Shown: one piece after another, positions 26,986-35,791 of the stretch
How the letters are laid out: the number at the start of each line of letters is the position of its first letter
How positions within the stretch are numbered: the stretch's first letter is position 1
Notes under the pieces: generated by a model
Database searches by the model: none
What the model saw: the letters and a program-made list of their open reading frames with translations, nothing else
Told to the model about the DNA's origin: nothing
Made by a program: the position numbers and the translations under genes
Origin: Actinomycetota bacterium
GTDB lineage: Bacteria; Actinomycetota; Thermoleophilia; Gaiellales; Gaiellaceae
DNA: 64,000 bases
Reading direction: 5' to 3'
Assembly: GCA_003139545.1 (NCBI GenBank)
Contig: PLJC01000004.1
Span: 1 to 64,000, forward strand

Positions 26986-28406
26986 TGTTCATAGCGGGCG
27001 CCTGGGCCGAAGCCCTCTCGGGCGAGGTCTTCGACGCGGAGTCGCCGGTCACCGGCGCGAAGATCGGCGTGATCCAGAAGGGTGGACGGGAGGACGCGCA
27101 ACGCGCGATCGCGGCCGCGAACGAGGCTGCGCCGGCGTGGGCGCGGCTGAGCCCGTTCGAGCGTGCCGCGTTCCTCAATCGCGTCGCGGACGAGGTGGAG
27201 AAGCGGCGCGCGACGCTCGTGCACGCGCTCACGCTCGACCAGGGCAAGCCGCTTGCAGAGTCGCGCGACGAGGTGGAGGAGCTCGTTGCGTACTGGCGCA
27301 ACGCCGCCGAGGACGGGAAGCGGCTCGAGGGCCGGCTCGCGAACTCGGTGTCGCCGGGAAAACGAGTGCTGCTCGTGCGGCGGCCGCGCGGCGTCATCGG
27401 CGTGATCACACCGTGGAACTGGCCGTACACGATGCCGGCGGAGCTGATCGCGCCCGCGCTCGCCGCCGGGAACGCGGTCGTGTGGCCGCCCGCGTCGACG
27501 ACGGCGGTCGCCGGGATCGCGCTCGCGGAGTGCGTCGCCGAGGCCGATCTTCCGCCCGGCGTCTTCAACTTCGTCACCGGGCCGGGCTCGACTGTGGGCG
27601 ACGAGATCGCGCGCAACCCGGGTACGCACGGCGTCGGCTTCATCGGCTCGACCGAGACCGGACGCCGCGTCGCGGAAGCTGCCGCGGGCAAGGCGGCCAT
27701 CCTCGAGCTCGGGGGTAACGGCCCGGTTGTCGTCCTCGACGACGCCGATCTCGACCTCGCCGCGGAAGCGACCGTCGCTGCGTGCTTCCTCTGCTCGGGC
27801 CAGAGCTGCACCGCGGGCGAACGCCTGCTCGTCCACCGCGACGTGCGCGAGGAGTTCGTCGCGAAGCTCAAGGAGCACGTGAGCAAGATCGTCCTCGGCG
27901 ATCCGTTCGCCGACGGAACGACGATGGGTCCGCTGAACAACGAAGGCGTGGCCGCGAAGATGGACGAGCACGTCGCGGACGCGGTCAAGCGCGGGGCGGA
28001 GATCGTGCACGGCGGCGCGCGCGCGGGCGGGTTCCCGACCGACCTCTATTGGCAGCCGACGATCCTCGACGGCGTCAGCGCCGACTCGCTCGTCGCGACC
28101 GAGGAGACGTTCGGGCCGGTCGCGCCCGTCGTCGAGATCGACTCGCTCGAGCAGGCGATCGAGCTCGCCAACGCGTCGCCGTACGGGCTGCTGTCCGCGA
28201 TCTTCACGCGCGACCTCGCAAAGGGTCTGCGCTACGCGGACGAGGTGAAGACCGGGTGGGTGAACATCAACGAGTCGTCCAACTATTGGGAGACGCATCT
28301 GCCGTTCGGCGGGCGCTCCGGCACCGCGAGCGGCATCGGCCGCGTCGGTGGCTCGTCGCCGCTGGAGGCGTTCAGCGAGCTGCAGACGGTCGTGATCTCG
28401 CAATGA
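26985..28406 (+). CDS. betB: Aldehyde dehydrogenase, probable betaine aldehyde dehydrogenase
   Basis: NAD(P)-dependent ALDH, 473 aa. Catalytic residues are seen: Glu241 (LELGGNGPV) and Cys275 ([10 protein letters not shown]). [27 protein letters not shown] and [10 protein letters not shown] are present. One oddity is that the usual cofactor-binding Lys in 'KPS/KPA' is replaced, the sequence reading [14 protein letters not shown], which could change cofactor affinity. Placement between mtgB and the choline dehydrogenase points to betaine aldehyde as substrate. The ATG overlaps the mtgB stop. Confidence 0.88.
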   Translation: MFIAGAWAEALSGEVFDAESPVTGAKIGVIQKGGREDAQRAIAAANEAAPAWARLSPFERAAFLNRVADEVEKRRATLVHALTLDQGKPLAESRDEVEELVAYWRNAAEDGKRLEGRLANSVSPGKRVLLVRRPRGVIGVITPWNWPYTMPAELIAPALAAGNAVVWPPASTTAVAGIALAECVAEADLPPGVFNFVTGPGSTVGDEIARNPGTHGVGFIGSTETGRRVAEAAAGKAAILELGGNGPVVVLDDADLDLAAEATVAACFLCSGQSCTAGERLLVHRDVREEFVAKLKEHVSKIVLGDPFADGTTMGPLNNEGVAAKMDEHVADAVKRGAEIVHGGARAGGFPTDLYWQPTILDGVSADSLVATEETFGPVAPVVEIDSLEQAIELANASPYGLLSAIFTRDLAKGLRYADEVKTGWVNINESSNYWETHLPFGGRSGTASGIGRVGGSSPLEAFSELQTVVISQ

Positions 28407-29980
28407 CGTGGGACTACGTCATCGTCGGCGGCGGCTCCGCGGGCTGCGCGCTTGCTGCGCGGCTCACCGAGGACGCCGGGACACGCGTGCTCGTCCTCGA
28501 GGCCGGCCGGCCCGATCACCTGTGGGATCCGTTCATCCACATGCCGGCCGCGCTCGCCTTCCCGATCGGAAATCCGCGCTACGACTGGATGTACGAGTCG
28601 GAGCCGGAGCCGCACATGAACGGCCGCCGCATCTACCACGCGCGCGGCAAGGTGCTCGGCGGCTCGAGCTCGATCAACGGGATGATCTTCCAGCGCGGCA
28701 ACCCGCTCGACTACGAGCGCTGGGGGATCGAGGAGTGGGACTACGCGCACTGCCTCCCGTACTTCAAGAAGATGGAGACGTGCCTCGCCGGCGCGGACGA
28801 GTGGCGCGGCGGCGACGGGCCGATCGTGCTCGAGCGCGGGCCGGCGTCGTCGCCGCTCTTCGGCGCGTTCTTCGACGCGGTGCAGCAGGCGGGGTACGAG
28901 CTGACGAAGGACGTGAACGGCTACCGGCAGGAGGGGTTCGCGGCGTTCGACCGGACGATCGAGCGCGGCCGGCGGCTAAGCGCGGCGCGCGCATACCTCC
29001 ATCCGGTGATGGACCGCCCGAACCTCGAAGTGCGCTGCAACACCTTCGTCGGCGGGATCCTCTTCAACGGGAAGCGCGCGGTCGGCGTCGAGATAAGCGG
29101 CGGCAACGTCGTGCGGGCGAACGAGGTCATCCTGTGCGGCGGGGCGATCAACTCGCCGCAACTGCTGCAGCTCTCGGGCCTTGTGGACGATCTGCCGGTC
29201 GGCGAGAACCTGCAGGACCACCTCGAGGTGTACGTCCAGCACGAGTCGACGCAGCCGGTGTCGATGCAGCCCGCGCTGAAGAAGTGGAAGCGGCCGTACA
29301 TCGGTGCGCGCTGGCTCTTCTTCCGCGACGGGCCGGGTGCGACCAACCACTTCGAGGCGGGCGGCTTCGTCCGCTCGAACGACGAGGTCGCATATCCGAA
29401 TCTCATGTTCCACTTCCTGCCGCTCGCCATCCGCTACGACGGAACGGCGCCTGCGGCGGCGCACGGGTATCAGGTGCACGTCGGCCCGATGTACTCCGAC
29501 GCGCGCGGCTCGGTGAAGATCGTGTCCTCCGATCCGCGCGTGAAGCCGGCGCTGCGCTTCAACTATCTCTCGACCGACCAGGATCGGCGCGAGTGGGTGG
29601 AGGCGATCCGCGTCGCGCGGAACATCCTCGACCAGCCGGCGTTCGATCAGTACAACGGTGGCGAGACGTCGCCGGGCCCGTCGGTCGCGAGCGACGAGGA
29701 TGTCCTCGACTGGGTCGCGCGCGATGCCGAGACCGCGCTGCACCCGTCCTGCACGTGCGCGATGGGCAGCGTCGTCGATCCGCAGACGATGCGCGTGTAC
29801 GGGTTCGACGGCCTGCGCGTCGTCGACGCGTCCGTCTTTCCGTTCGTTCCGAACGGGAACATCTACGCGCCCGTGATGATGGTGGCCGAGAAAGCGGCCG
29901 ATCTGATCAAGGGCGACACGCCGCTCGCGCCGATCCGCGCAGAGTTCTACCGCCATGCTGAGCGAACAGCGAGTCGCTGA
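28403..29980 (+). CDS. betA: GMC oxidoreductase, probable choline dehydrogenase
   Basis: FAD enzyme, 525 aa, somewhat shorter than BetA (~560). It starts [19 protein letters not shown] (FAD GxGxxG) and has the GMC signatures [20 protein letters not shown] and [15 protein letters not shown]. The C-terminal catalytic region has [13 protein letters not shown] and [21 protein letters not shown]. The family covers choline, glucose and other alcohol oxidases; the neighbouring betaine aldehyde dehydrogenase makes choline the best guess. It overlaps the genes on both sides. Confidence 0.88.
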   Translation: MTWDYVIVGGGSAGCALAARLTEDAGTRVLVLEAGRPDHLWDPFIHMPAALAFPIGNPRYDWMYESEPEPHMNGRRIYHARGKVLGGSSSINGMIFQRGNPLDYERWGIEEWDYAHCLPYFKKMETCLAGADEWRGGDGPIVLERGPASSPLFGAFFDAVQQAGYELTKDVNGYRQEGFAAFDRTIERGRRLSAARAYLHPVMDRPNLEVRCNTFVGGILFNGKRAVGVEISGGNVVRANEVILCGGAINSPQLLQLSGLVDDLPVGENLQDHLEVYVQHESTQPVSMQPALKKWKRPYIGARWLFFRDGPGATNHFEAGGFVRSNDEVAYPNLMFHFLPLAIRYDGTAPAAAHGYQVHVGPMYSDARGSVKIVSSDPRVKPALRFNYLSTDQDRREWVEAIRVARNILDQPAFDQYNGGETSPGPSVASDEDVLDWVARDAETALHPSCTCAMGSVVDPQTMRVYGFDGLRVVDASVFPFVPNGNIYAPVMMVAEKAADLIKGDTPLAPIRAEFYRHAERTASR

Positions 29981-30395
29981 CCTTCTCGCCGCGATCGGCG
30001 AGCGCACGCCGGCGCCCGCGAGCGGCGCGGCGACCGCGCTGACCGGTGCGTTGGCGGCTGCTCTTGCCGAGCTGGCGGCGCGCTATGCCGGCAACGAAGC
30101 GGACGCCGCGCGCGCGCAGGAGCTCGTCAGCAACCTGCTGCGGCTCGCGGACGAGGACGCAGCTGCCTATACGGCGTTCATGGCCGACCGCAACGACGAG
30201 ACGCGCACCGAGATCGTGCGCGTGCCGGAGGAGATCGCCAGGTACGCGGACGAGGTGGTCGCGCTCGCGCTGCGCGCCGCCGACCGCCTGAGCTCGAGCG
30301 TCGTCGGCGATGCCGAGGCCGGAGCCGAGCTCGGCCGAGCCGCCGCCCGCGTCGCGCGCGGGCTCGCAGAGCTCAATCGCTCTTCGGCATCTTGA
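29955..30395 (+). CDS. fchA: Short cyclodeaminase/methenyl-THF cyclohydrolase-family protein (FTCD_C/FchA-like)
   Basis: The 146-aa all-helical protein has the FTCD_C pattern [27 protein letters not shown] and continues with [14 protein letters not shown] and [19 protein letters not shown]. Usual members have ~200 residues, so the C-terminus is trimmed. The stand-alone form (FchA) is a methenyl-THF cyclohydrolase in serine-cycle methylotrophs and clostridia. Here it would convert methenyl- to 10-formyl-THF, the substrate of Fhs. It overlaps the choline dehydrogenase gene by 26 nt and closes the operon. Confidence 0.8.
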   Translation: MLSEQRVADLLAAIGERTPAPASGAATALTGALAAALAELAARYAGNEADAARAQELVSNLLRLADEDAAAYTAFMADRNDETRTEIVRVPEEIARYADEVVALALRAADRLSSSVVGDAEAGAELGRAAARVARGLAELNRSSAS

Positions 30396-30678
30396 GCTCG
30401 CGCGCGAGGTAGAAGCCGGACTGCTCCTCGAGCACGTACGGCGCCATCGCCTGGCGCCGCTGCGACTCGACCTCGGACTTGCGGTACTCGTCGCGCGACT
30501 CCGCCGACTCCCAGATCGAGATGCCGACGACTTCGTTCCCGTCCGGCGAGGTGAGCTCGTACGCGCGCAGCATCCCGGGCGGGAACTCGCTCGGCCGCCA
30601 CGACTTGCTGAACTCGTCCCGCATGCCGGGCTTGAGCTTGCGCGTTGTGATCCAGACGTACGGCTGGTCGAGCTCCAT
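30373..30678 (-). CDS. Antibiotic biosynthesis monooxygenase (ABM)-like small protein
   Basis: The 101-aa protein has the ferredoxin-like alpha/beta barrel pattern of ABM proteins: YVWITTRKLKPGMRDEFSKSW, then EVVGISIWESAESRDEYRKSE and a C-terminal [12 protein letters not shown]. Family members are heme- or quinol-related monooxygenases or simply structural homologues, so no reaction is claimed. It converges on the cyclodeaminase gene with 23 nt overlap. It starts at the stop codon of the NUDIX gene on the same strand, so the two form a small operon. Confidence 0.75.
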   Translation of the reverse strand: MELDQPYVWITTRKLKPGMRDEFSKSWRPSEFPPGMLRAYELTSPDGNEVVGISIWESAESRDEYRKSEVESQRRQAMAPYVLEEQSGFYLARELKMPKSD

Positions 30679-31082
30679 CAGCCGTAGTGTCTCATCCAGA
30701 GGGCGAACGCGGCGATCGAGATTCCGTCTTCGAGCCGCGCGAGCACCTCGGCCGCGGGCAGCCGGACGACCTCGATCTCCTCGTCCTCGTCGGCCTCGGC
30801 CTCCGCCGGCCCGGACGCGGCGCCCGCCAGGACGGTGACCCGCTCCGTCGAGTACGCGGGCACCGCCCAGAAGGAGCCGAGCTCCGCCCATTCCGCGACA
30901 GCGAGGCCGCACTCCTCCGCGAGCTCGCGGTCGGCGGCCTCGTGCAGCGTCTCGCCCGGGTCGACCTTGCCGGCCGGCAGCTCCAGCACCGTTCCGCCGG
31001 CGCCCGGCCGCGGCTGGCGGACGAGGACGAGCTCGTCGCCGTCGGTGACGACGAGGGTGACCGACGGAGGGTGCTCGATCAT
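30678..31082 (-). CDS. NUDIX hydrolase (ADP-ribose pyrophosphatase-like)
   Basis: The 134-aa protein has the NUDIX box with its catalytic glutamates, GKVDPGETLHEAADRELAEE, on the strand after LVLVRQPRPGAGGTVLELPA. The tail EEIEVVRLPAAEVLARLEDG is typical of ADP-ribose pyrophosphatases. I start it at the ATG of MIEHPPSVTLVVTDG. GTG codons further upstream are in frame but would run into the divergent antiporter gene. Substrate is not certain. Confidence 0.82.
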   Translation of the reverse strand: MIEHPPSVTLVVTDGDELVLVRQPRPGAGGTVLELPAGKVDPGETLHEAADRELAEECGLAVAEWAELGSFWAVPAYSTERVTVLAGAASGPAEAEADEDEEIEVVRLPAAEVLARLEDGISIAAFALWMRHYG

Positions 31083-31112
31083 GGCCACGGGCCAGTCTGG
31101 CAGGCTCCGGGC

Positions 31113-32690
31113 TTGCACTTCGGCGCGCACCAGGACCTCGAGCTCCTCGGCCTGCTCGTTGCGGCCGGAGGCCTGCTCGTGCTTGCGCCCGCACTGCGCG
31201 TGCCGCTGCCGATCCTGCTCGTGGTCGGCGGCGTCGCCATGGGCTTCATCCCCGGGCTGCCGCACGTCGTGCTGCCGCCGGAGGTCGTGCTCGTGGCAGT
31301 GCTCCCGCCGCTTCTCTACTCGGGCGCCTTCTTCACGTCGCTGCGCGACCTGCGCGCGAACAAGCGGCCCATCTCGCTTCTCGCCTTCGGCCTCGTGGGG
31401 ACGACGATGGCCACCGTCGGGGTCGTCGCGCACGAGTGGGTGCACCTGTCGTGGGCGGTGGCGTTCACGCTCGGCGCGATCGTCTCGCCGACCGATGCGC
31501 TCGCGGCGACGGAGATCACGCGCCGGCTCGGTGCTCCACGCCGCATCGTCTCGATCATCGAGGGCGAGAGCCTCGTCAACGACGGGACGGCGCTCGTCCT
31601 GTACAAGGCGGCGATCGGCGCCGCCGTCGGTGGGACGTTCTCGCTCTTCGACACGTCCGGGCGCGTCGTGCTGAACGTCGTCGGCGGCATCGCCATCGGG
31701 CTCGCCGTCGGCTGGGTCGTCCGGCAGATCCGCCGCCGTCTGGACAACCCGCCGATCGAGGTCGCGATCGCCGTGCTCAGCGGCTACCTCGCGTATCTCC
31801 CCGCGGACGCGGCGGGCGTGTCAGGCGTCCTCGCCGCGGTCACGATCGGCGTCTACATGGGCTGGTACACGCCCGAGCTGACGACCGAGCGCACGCGGCT
31901 CTCGGGCGACGCCTTCTGGGAGATCTTTGTCTTCCTCGTCAACGCGCTCGTCTTCGTTCTCGTCGGTCTGCAGCTGCGGCTGATCGTCGACGCGCTGTCC
32001 GGGATCAGCACGGGGAAGATCGCCGCGTACGCCGCCCTCGTCTGCGCCGCGGTCATCCTCACGCGCATCGTCTGGGTCCCCGTCTTCACGTATCTGCCGC
32101 GCTTCCTCTTCCGCGCGGTCCGCGAGCACGACCCGTATCCGCCGTGGCAGTTCCCGGCGCTGATCTCGTGGACGGGCATTCGCGGCGCCGTCTCGCTCAT
32201 CGCGGCGCTCGCGCTACCGACCAGCTTCCCCGACCGCGACCTGATCGTGTTCCTGACGTTCGCGGTGATCGTCGCGACGCTCGTCCTCCAGGGCTTGACG
32301 CTGCCGGCGTTGATCCACGTGCTGAACATCAGCGACGACGGCGGCGCCGAGCGCGAGGAGTCGAAGGCCCGCATCAAGGCGGCCGAGGCCGCGCTCGCCC
32401 GGCTCGAGGAGCTGATCGCCGACGGCGCCGTCCGGCCGGAAACCGCCGAGCGGCTGCGCGGCCAGTTCACCTTCCGCGCCAGCCGCTTCCGCGCTCGGTT
32501 CGACGACGAGGACGACGGCGCGATCGAGGAGCAGTCGCAGGCCTACCAGCGCGTCATGCGCGAGCTCCTCGCGGCGGAGCAGGCGGCGCTGCTCGCGCTG
32601 CGCAACGACCGCATCGTGGACGACAACGTCGTCCAGCGCGTACAGCGCGACCTCGACCTCGAGGCCGCGCGACTCGATGTGGATCGGTAG
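31113..32690 (+). CDS. Na+/H+ antiporter, CPA1 (NhaP/NHE) family
   Basis: Exchanges Na+ for H+ across the membrane. From a TTG start at 31113 the product has 525 aa with about 12 transmembrane helices. Conserved blocks are LGAIVSPTDALAA, IVSIIEGESLVNDGTALVLY (the ND pair of the ion site), WEIFVFLVNALVFVLVGLQL and WTGIRGAVSLIAALALP. The C-terminal ~130 residues are cytoplasmic, charged and probably coiled (ARLEELIADGAVRPETAERL). There is no ATG near the N-terminus; the chosen TTG is the first start before the first helix. The upstream gap to the divergent NUDIX gene is only 30 nt. Confidence 0.9.
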   Translation: MHFGAHQDLELLGLLVAAGGLLVLAPALRVPLPILLVVGGVAMGFIPGLPHVVLPPEVVLVAVLPPLLYSGAFFTSLRDLRANKRPISLLAFGLVGTTMATVGVVAHEWVHLSWAVAFTLGAIVSPTDALAATEITRRLGAPRRIVSIIEGESLVNDGTALVLYKAAIGAAVGGTFSLFDTSGRVVLNVVGGIAIGLAVGWVVRQIRRRLDNPPIEVAIAVLSGYLAYLPADAAGVSGVLAAVTIGVYMGWYTPELTTERTRLSGDAFWEIFVFLVNALVFVLVGLQLRLIVDALSGISTGKIAAYAALVCAAVILTRIVWVPVFTYLPRFLFRAVREHDPYPPWQFPALISWTGIRGAVSLIAALALPTSFPDRDLIVFLTFAVIVATLVLQGLTLPALIHVLNISDDGGAEREESKARIKAAEAALARLEELIADGAVRPETAERLRGQFTFRASRFRARFDDEDDGAIEEQSQAYQRVMRELLAAEQAALLALRNDRIVDDNVVQRVQRDLDLEAARLDVDR

Positions 32691-32699
32691 GGTCCGGGC

Positions 32700-33029
32700 A
32701 TGGATAACGAACACGCACGCGAGTTGCTCACCGCCGAGCGCGCCCGCATCGAGCGCTCGCTCAAGCGGCTCGCCCACCAGGACGACGCCGAGGAGTTCGA
32801 CGACGAGGACCCGGCGAACCTCGCCTCGGACACGTACGAGGACGAGCTCGACGAAGGGCTTTCCGACGATCTACGCGACCAGCTCGAAGCGGTCGAGCGC
32901 GCGGAAGCGCGTCTCGCCGCCGGCACGTACGGCCTCTCGGTCGAGAGCGGCGAGCCGATCCCGGACGAGCGGCTCGAGCTGCTCCCGACGGCCGAGCGGA
33001 CGGCAGACGAAGAAGCTCGGCTGATCTGA
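32700..33029 (+). CDS. DksA/TraR-like protein lacking the zinc-finger cysteines
   Basis: The 109-aa protein has the DksA pattern of a helical hairpin with acidic tip ([24 protein letters not shown]) and the C-terminal [26 protein letters not shown]. In the family this is GTYGxCxxCGxxI, but here both Cys are Ser/Glu ([10 protein letters not shown]) and no other Cys occurs. It is therefore a zinc-free member. It may still bind RNA polymerase through the secondary channel, but that is only inference. It overlaps the start of the ROK gene. Confidence 0.82.
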   Translation: MDNEHARELLTAERARIERSLKRLAHQDDAEEFDDEDPANLASDTYEDELDEGLSDDLRDQLEAVERAEARLAAGTYGLSVESGEPIPDERLELLPTAERTADEEARLI

Positions 33030-33829
33030 TCTTCGGCGGCATCGAGGCGGGCGGGACGAAATGGGTGTGTGCCGTCGGCACCGGCCCGGACGACGTCGTC
33101 GACTCCGTCGTGTTTCCGACGGGTGAGCCCGAGAAGACGCTTGCGCGCGCGGTCGAGTTCGTCGGGCGCGCCGACCTCGCCGCGGTCGGCATCGGCTCGT
33201 TCGGGCCGGTCGATCTGCGGCACGGGACGATCACCGCGACGCCGAAGCCGGGTTGGAGCAACACCGACGTCGTGGCGGCGTTCGCAGCGCTGGGCGTGCC
33301 CGTCGGCTTCGACACCGACGTGAACGCGGCCGCGCTCGGCGAGCACCGGTGGGGCGCGGCCGTCGGCCTCGACACCTTCGTCTACATCACCGTCGGCACC
33401 GGCATCGGCGGCGGCGGCATGGTCGACGGCCGCCTGCTGCACGGCATGAGCCATCCCGAGATCGGGCACATGCGCATTCCGCACGATCGCGCGCGCGACC
33501 CGTTCGACGGCATCTGCCCGTATCACGGCGACTGCCTCGAGGGGCTCGCCTCCGGGGAGGCGATGAAGGCGCGCGGGGACTCGTCGGTCGAGCTCGAAGC
33601 CGAGTACCTCGCCCTCGGCGTGCTGAACGTCGTCTCCGTGCTCTCGCCGCAGCGGGTGATCCTCGGCGGCGGCGTCATGAACGAGCCCGGGCTACTGGAG
33701 CTGATCCAGCGTCGAGTGCCGGAGCTCGCCGCCGGCTACTTCGCGTTGCCGGACATCGTCGCGCCGGCGCTCGGCGACCGCGCCGGTGTCCTCGGCGCCC
33801 TCGAGCTTGCTCGGCTCGCGCTCGGCTAG
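33026..33829 (+). CDS. ROK-family sugar kinase (fructokinase-like)
   Basis: The 267-aa protein opens [19 protein letters not shown], the phosphate loop that ROK kinases carry at residue ~5. A GTG at 33065 would delete this loop, so the start must be upstream. The only candidate is CTG at 33026, overlapping the preceding stop (CTGA). Other motifs are [18 protein letters not shown] (catalytic Asp), [17 protein letters not shown] and the zinc/structural motif [10 protein letters not shown]...[14 protein letters not shown], which is of the fructokinase (YdhR/ScrK-like) branch. Sugar specificity is a guess. Confidence 0.87.
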   Translation: MIFGGIEAGGTKWVCAVGTGPDDVVDSVVFPTGEPEKTLARAVEFVGRADLAAVGIGSFGPVDLRHGTITATPKPGWSNTDVVAAFAALGVPVGFDTDVNAAALGEHRWGAAVGLDTFVYITVGTGIGGGGMVDGRLLHGMSHPEIGHMRIPHDRARDPFDGICPYHGDCLEGLASGEAMKARGDSSVELEAEYLALGVLNVVSVLSPQRVILGGGVMNEPGLLELIQRRVPELAAGYFALPDIVAPALGDRAGVLGALELARLALG

Positions 33830-33842
33830 AGGAGTTGGACAG

Positions 33843-33860
33843 GCGCCAGCACGCTGGCGC
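33843..33860. terminator. Hairpin after the ROK gene, possible terminator
   Basis: GCGCCAGC and GCTGGCGC are a perfect inverted repeat separated by AC, 13 nt past the ROK stop. There is no T-run, so termination is only suggested. The right arm also resembles the CTGGCGCA part of the short repeat seen at 34542 and 34991. Confidence 0.4.
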
Positions 33861-33869
33861 AGACAGGTA

Positions 33870-34103
33870 TCAGCGCACTGCAATCCAAATCAGAGCTAGA
33901 AGCACCAGCAGCTGCATAGCCGCGAAGCCTATGAATGACGGCCGTCGCCACCCGCGTGCGAGCTGTCTCTGCCCATAAGCCCGGGTACGCCCGTCGAAAC
34001 GTGCGCGCCACGAGCCAGCAGGAGCGGAATCGAACGCCCACCAGAGCAGCCCCAACGCGAGAGCGACTGCGGCCGTGATGGCGACCCTTACTCCGATACT
34101 CAC
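33870..34103 (-). CDS. Small two-helix membrane protein
   Basis: The 77-aa protein with GTG start has one hydrophobic helix at each end (VAITAAVALALGLLWWAF and FIGFAAMQLLVLLALIWIAV) joined by a basic loop. The composition is typical of real small membrane proteins and unlike antisense noise. No family recognised. Confidence 0.6.
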   Translation of the reverse strand: MSIGVRVAITAAVALALGLLWWAFDSAPAGSWRARFDGRTRAYGQRQLARGWRRPSFIGFAAMQLLVLLALIWIAVR

Positions 34104-34220
34104 CGCCCACGAAGGCTAGCCAGACATCTTGGCTCGGGTGACATTGCCCGAGCGCTGGCCCAGGCTGGCGCGTTCAGGGTGGACCCGCGCGGCTCCAGCG
34201 CCTGTCGCATACTGAGTCGG

Positions 34221-34538
34221 ATGCCCCGCCAGGCGCTCGTGATCCGCGGTACCGCCTACGAGTACTGGATCGACGAGCGCGAGGCGGTCGGCAACGACGC
34301 CCACCTCGGCGGCCCGGCTGTGACGGGCTTCGCCGTTCACCGCATCGGCGAGGACCCGTTCGCTCCCGGCGCAGACCCGCTGATGCCCGACTACCTCGTA
34401 CCGAACACGAGATCGAGCAGCTACTACACCGCGCCCGGCAAGACGTTCACCCTCCCCGGCGTGTTCACGCTCACCGCGCTCTCGCGCGCGCACGGCGTCA
34501 TGAGCATCCGCTTTCGCTGGCTCCACAGCCAAGCCTGA
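34221..34538 (+). CDS. Hypothetical protein, 105 aa
   Basis: The frame starting at ATG 34221 gives a 105-aa protein of ordinary composition (MPRQALVIRGTAYEYWIDER; FTLPGVFTLTALSRAHG) with many aromatic residues, which favours a real gene. No family recognised and no strong ribosome site. It lies in a run of small ORFs bounded by short repeats. Confidence 0.45.
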   Translation: MPRQALVIRGTAYEYWIDEREAVGNDAHLGGPAVTGFAVHRIGEDPFAPGADPLMPDYLVPNTRSSSYYTAPGKTFTLPGVFTLTALSRAHGVMSIRFRWLHSQA

Positions 34539-34541
34539 TCA

Positions 34542-34566
34542 GGGGACATTCCCGCGCACTGGCGCA
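34542..34566. repeat. Dispersed short repeat, copy 1
   Basis: The segment reads GGGGACATTCCCGC then GCACTGGCGCA. A second copy at 34991-35014 matches 23 of 24 aligned bases. Weaker relatives occur at 34138-34171 and 35274-35293. The copies sit between small ORFs and share the order 'GACATTCCCG - CACTGGCGCA'. Confidence 0.7.
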
Positions 34567-34592
34567 CCATGGCGTCCTGCTTTTGGACTGAT

Positions 34593-34868
34593 CTAACCGG
34601 GTGGTGGGGGCGGCTCCGTTAGGCGGGCGCGCAGTCGTTCATAGCTCGCCTCGTCGATTTCGCCGCGGGCGAGGCGATGCTGGAGGATGCCGATCGGGGT
34701 CTCGAATGGAGGGGTAGTACCGCGCATCGTTGCATTCCCGCTGTCGCGGTCGCCCCGGACCCGGAACGCCCAGACCACTAACCCCACGATGACGACGAGG
34801 AAGAGCAGCCACATCAGTGACATCAAGACCCAGCCGCCCGCTCCCATTCCATCGTGCCCGTAATACAT
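34593..34868 (-). CDS. Small membrane protein with C-terminal SHOCT domain
   Basis: The 91-aa product starts at an ATG with GGAGG 9-13 nt upstream. It has one transmembrane helix (WVLMSLMWLLFLVVIVGLVVWAF) and ends with the SHOCT pattern ILQHRLARGEIDEASYERLRARL. SHOCT domains are short oligomerisation or tethering modules at the ends of many small bacterial membrane proteins. No specific role can be given. Confidence 0.82.
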   Translation of the reverse strand: MYYGHDGMGAGGWVLMSLMWLLFLVVIVGLVVWAFRVRGDRDSGNATMRGTTPPFETPIGILQHRLARGEIDEASYERLRARLTEPPPPPG

Positions 34869-34990
34869 GCGCGTGGCCTCCGTCCCCGACCCCAGTTGTC
34901 CCTCCTGTGGAGGATACGTCGGATCGTCCGTTCCCACGCATCAGGCCGATGTTCTCTACGCAGCGGTCCTAGCCTGGCGCTGCGCTTCAA

Positions 34991-35014
34991 GGGACATTCC
35001 CGCACACTGGCGCA
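34991..35014. repeat. Dispersed short repeat, copy 2
   Basis: GGGACATTCCCGC followed by ACACTGGCGCA differs from copy 1 by one base (A for G in the middle). It lies in the 220-nt gap upstream of the SHOCT gene and ahead of the 58-aa membrane protein. That gap otherwise shows nothing I can name. Confidence 0.7.
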
Positions 35015-35088
35015 TCGACGTGCTCTTCCGCTGGGCACCGCATGGCGTGGCCCACCTCGGGAGAACTGCCAATACGTAGGATGAAACG

Positions 35089-35265
35089 GTGGGAAGACAG
35101 GCCGCCGTCGCGCTTTACGTGCTTACTCTGATAGCCGTTGTGGTGGGCGTGGACGTCCTGTTCTTCCGGCATCAGTTCTGGGAGCGGCTGATAGCAAACA
35201 TCGGCATCGTCCTTGTGTTTGCGGCGTTCTATCTAAGGTTCCGGCTCGCATTGGGGGGTAAGTGA
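35089..35265 (+). CDS. Small two-helix membrane protein, 58 aa
   Basis: GTG start with AGGA 8-11 nt upstream. The 58-aa product is VGRQAAVALYVLTLIAVVVG, then DVLFFRHQFWERL, then a second helix ANIGIVLVFAAFYLRF. A charged/aromatic loop between two hydrophobic helices and a ribosome site at normal distance support a real gene. No family recognised. Confidence 0.6.
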   Translation: MGRQAAVALYVLTLIAVVVGVDVLFFRHQFWERLIANIGIVLVFAAFYLRFRLALGGK

Positions 35266-35322
35266 AGGCCTCCGTTCCCGCACGCTCGCGCAGGCAGAAG
35301 TTGAGACCCTAGAGTCCGCTTC

Positions 35323-35724
35323 GTGGGCCTTTCGATCCTCGAAACGGCGATCTATGCATCCGACTTGGACGCCGCCGAGAGTTTCTACCGCGACGTGCTC
35401 GGGTTGCCGTTCGACTCAAAGGTGGCTGGTCGGCACGTCTTCTTTCGCTGTGGTGACGCCATGTTTCTCGTTTTCAACCCGACAGCCACTGCGGTGAAGG
35501 CGGGAGATGCGCCGACTCACGGTGCACTTGGCCCAGGGCATGTGGCCTTCGCCGTCGACGGCGAGTTAGAGCCGTGGCTTGAACGGCTCGCCGAGCACGG
35601 GGTCGAGATCGAGGCTTCTGTGGAATGGCCGGGCGGCGGACGGTCGATCTACTTCCGCGATCCCGGCGGCAACAGCGTCGAGCTAGCGACTCCGAGCATC
35701 TGGGGCATCGGGATGGATCACTGA
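35323..35724 (+). CDS. VOC-family (glyoxalase/bleomycin-resistance fold) protein
   Basis: The 133-aa GTG-started protein shows the VOC fold: ILETAIYASDLDAAESFYRDVLGL, the mid strand GHVAFAVDGELEPWLERLAEHG, and YFRDPGGNSVELATPSIWG with the C-terminal metal-ligand Glu. Function could be a lyase, isomerase, dioxygenase or binding protein. Confidence 0.87.
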   Translation: MGLSILETAIYASDLDAAESFYRDVLGLPFDSKVAGRHVFFRCGDAMFLVFNPTATAVKAGDAPTHGALGPGHVAFAVDGELEPWLERLAEHGVEIEASVEWPGGGRSIYFRDPGGNSVELATPSIWGIGMDH

Positions 35725-35791
35725 GCGCACGAAAGGGAGTTGTCTCGACCTCGGTGAAGGACTGTCGGGTTCTTGCGATAACCTGAAAGCC

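Noticed and set aside
34867-35079. 70-aa plus-strand ORF with a CPSCGG motif
   Set aside because: It starts inside the SHOCT gene's own 5' end on the other strand, runs through a repeat copy and has no ribosome site; a single CxxC is weak evidence.
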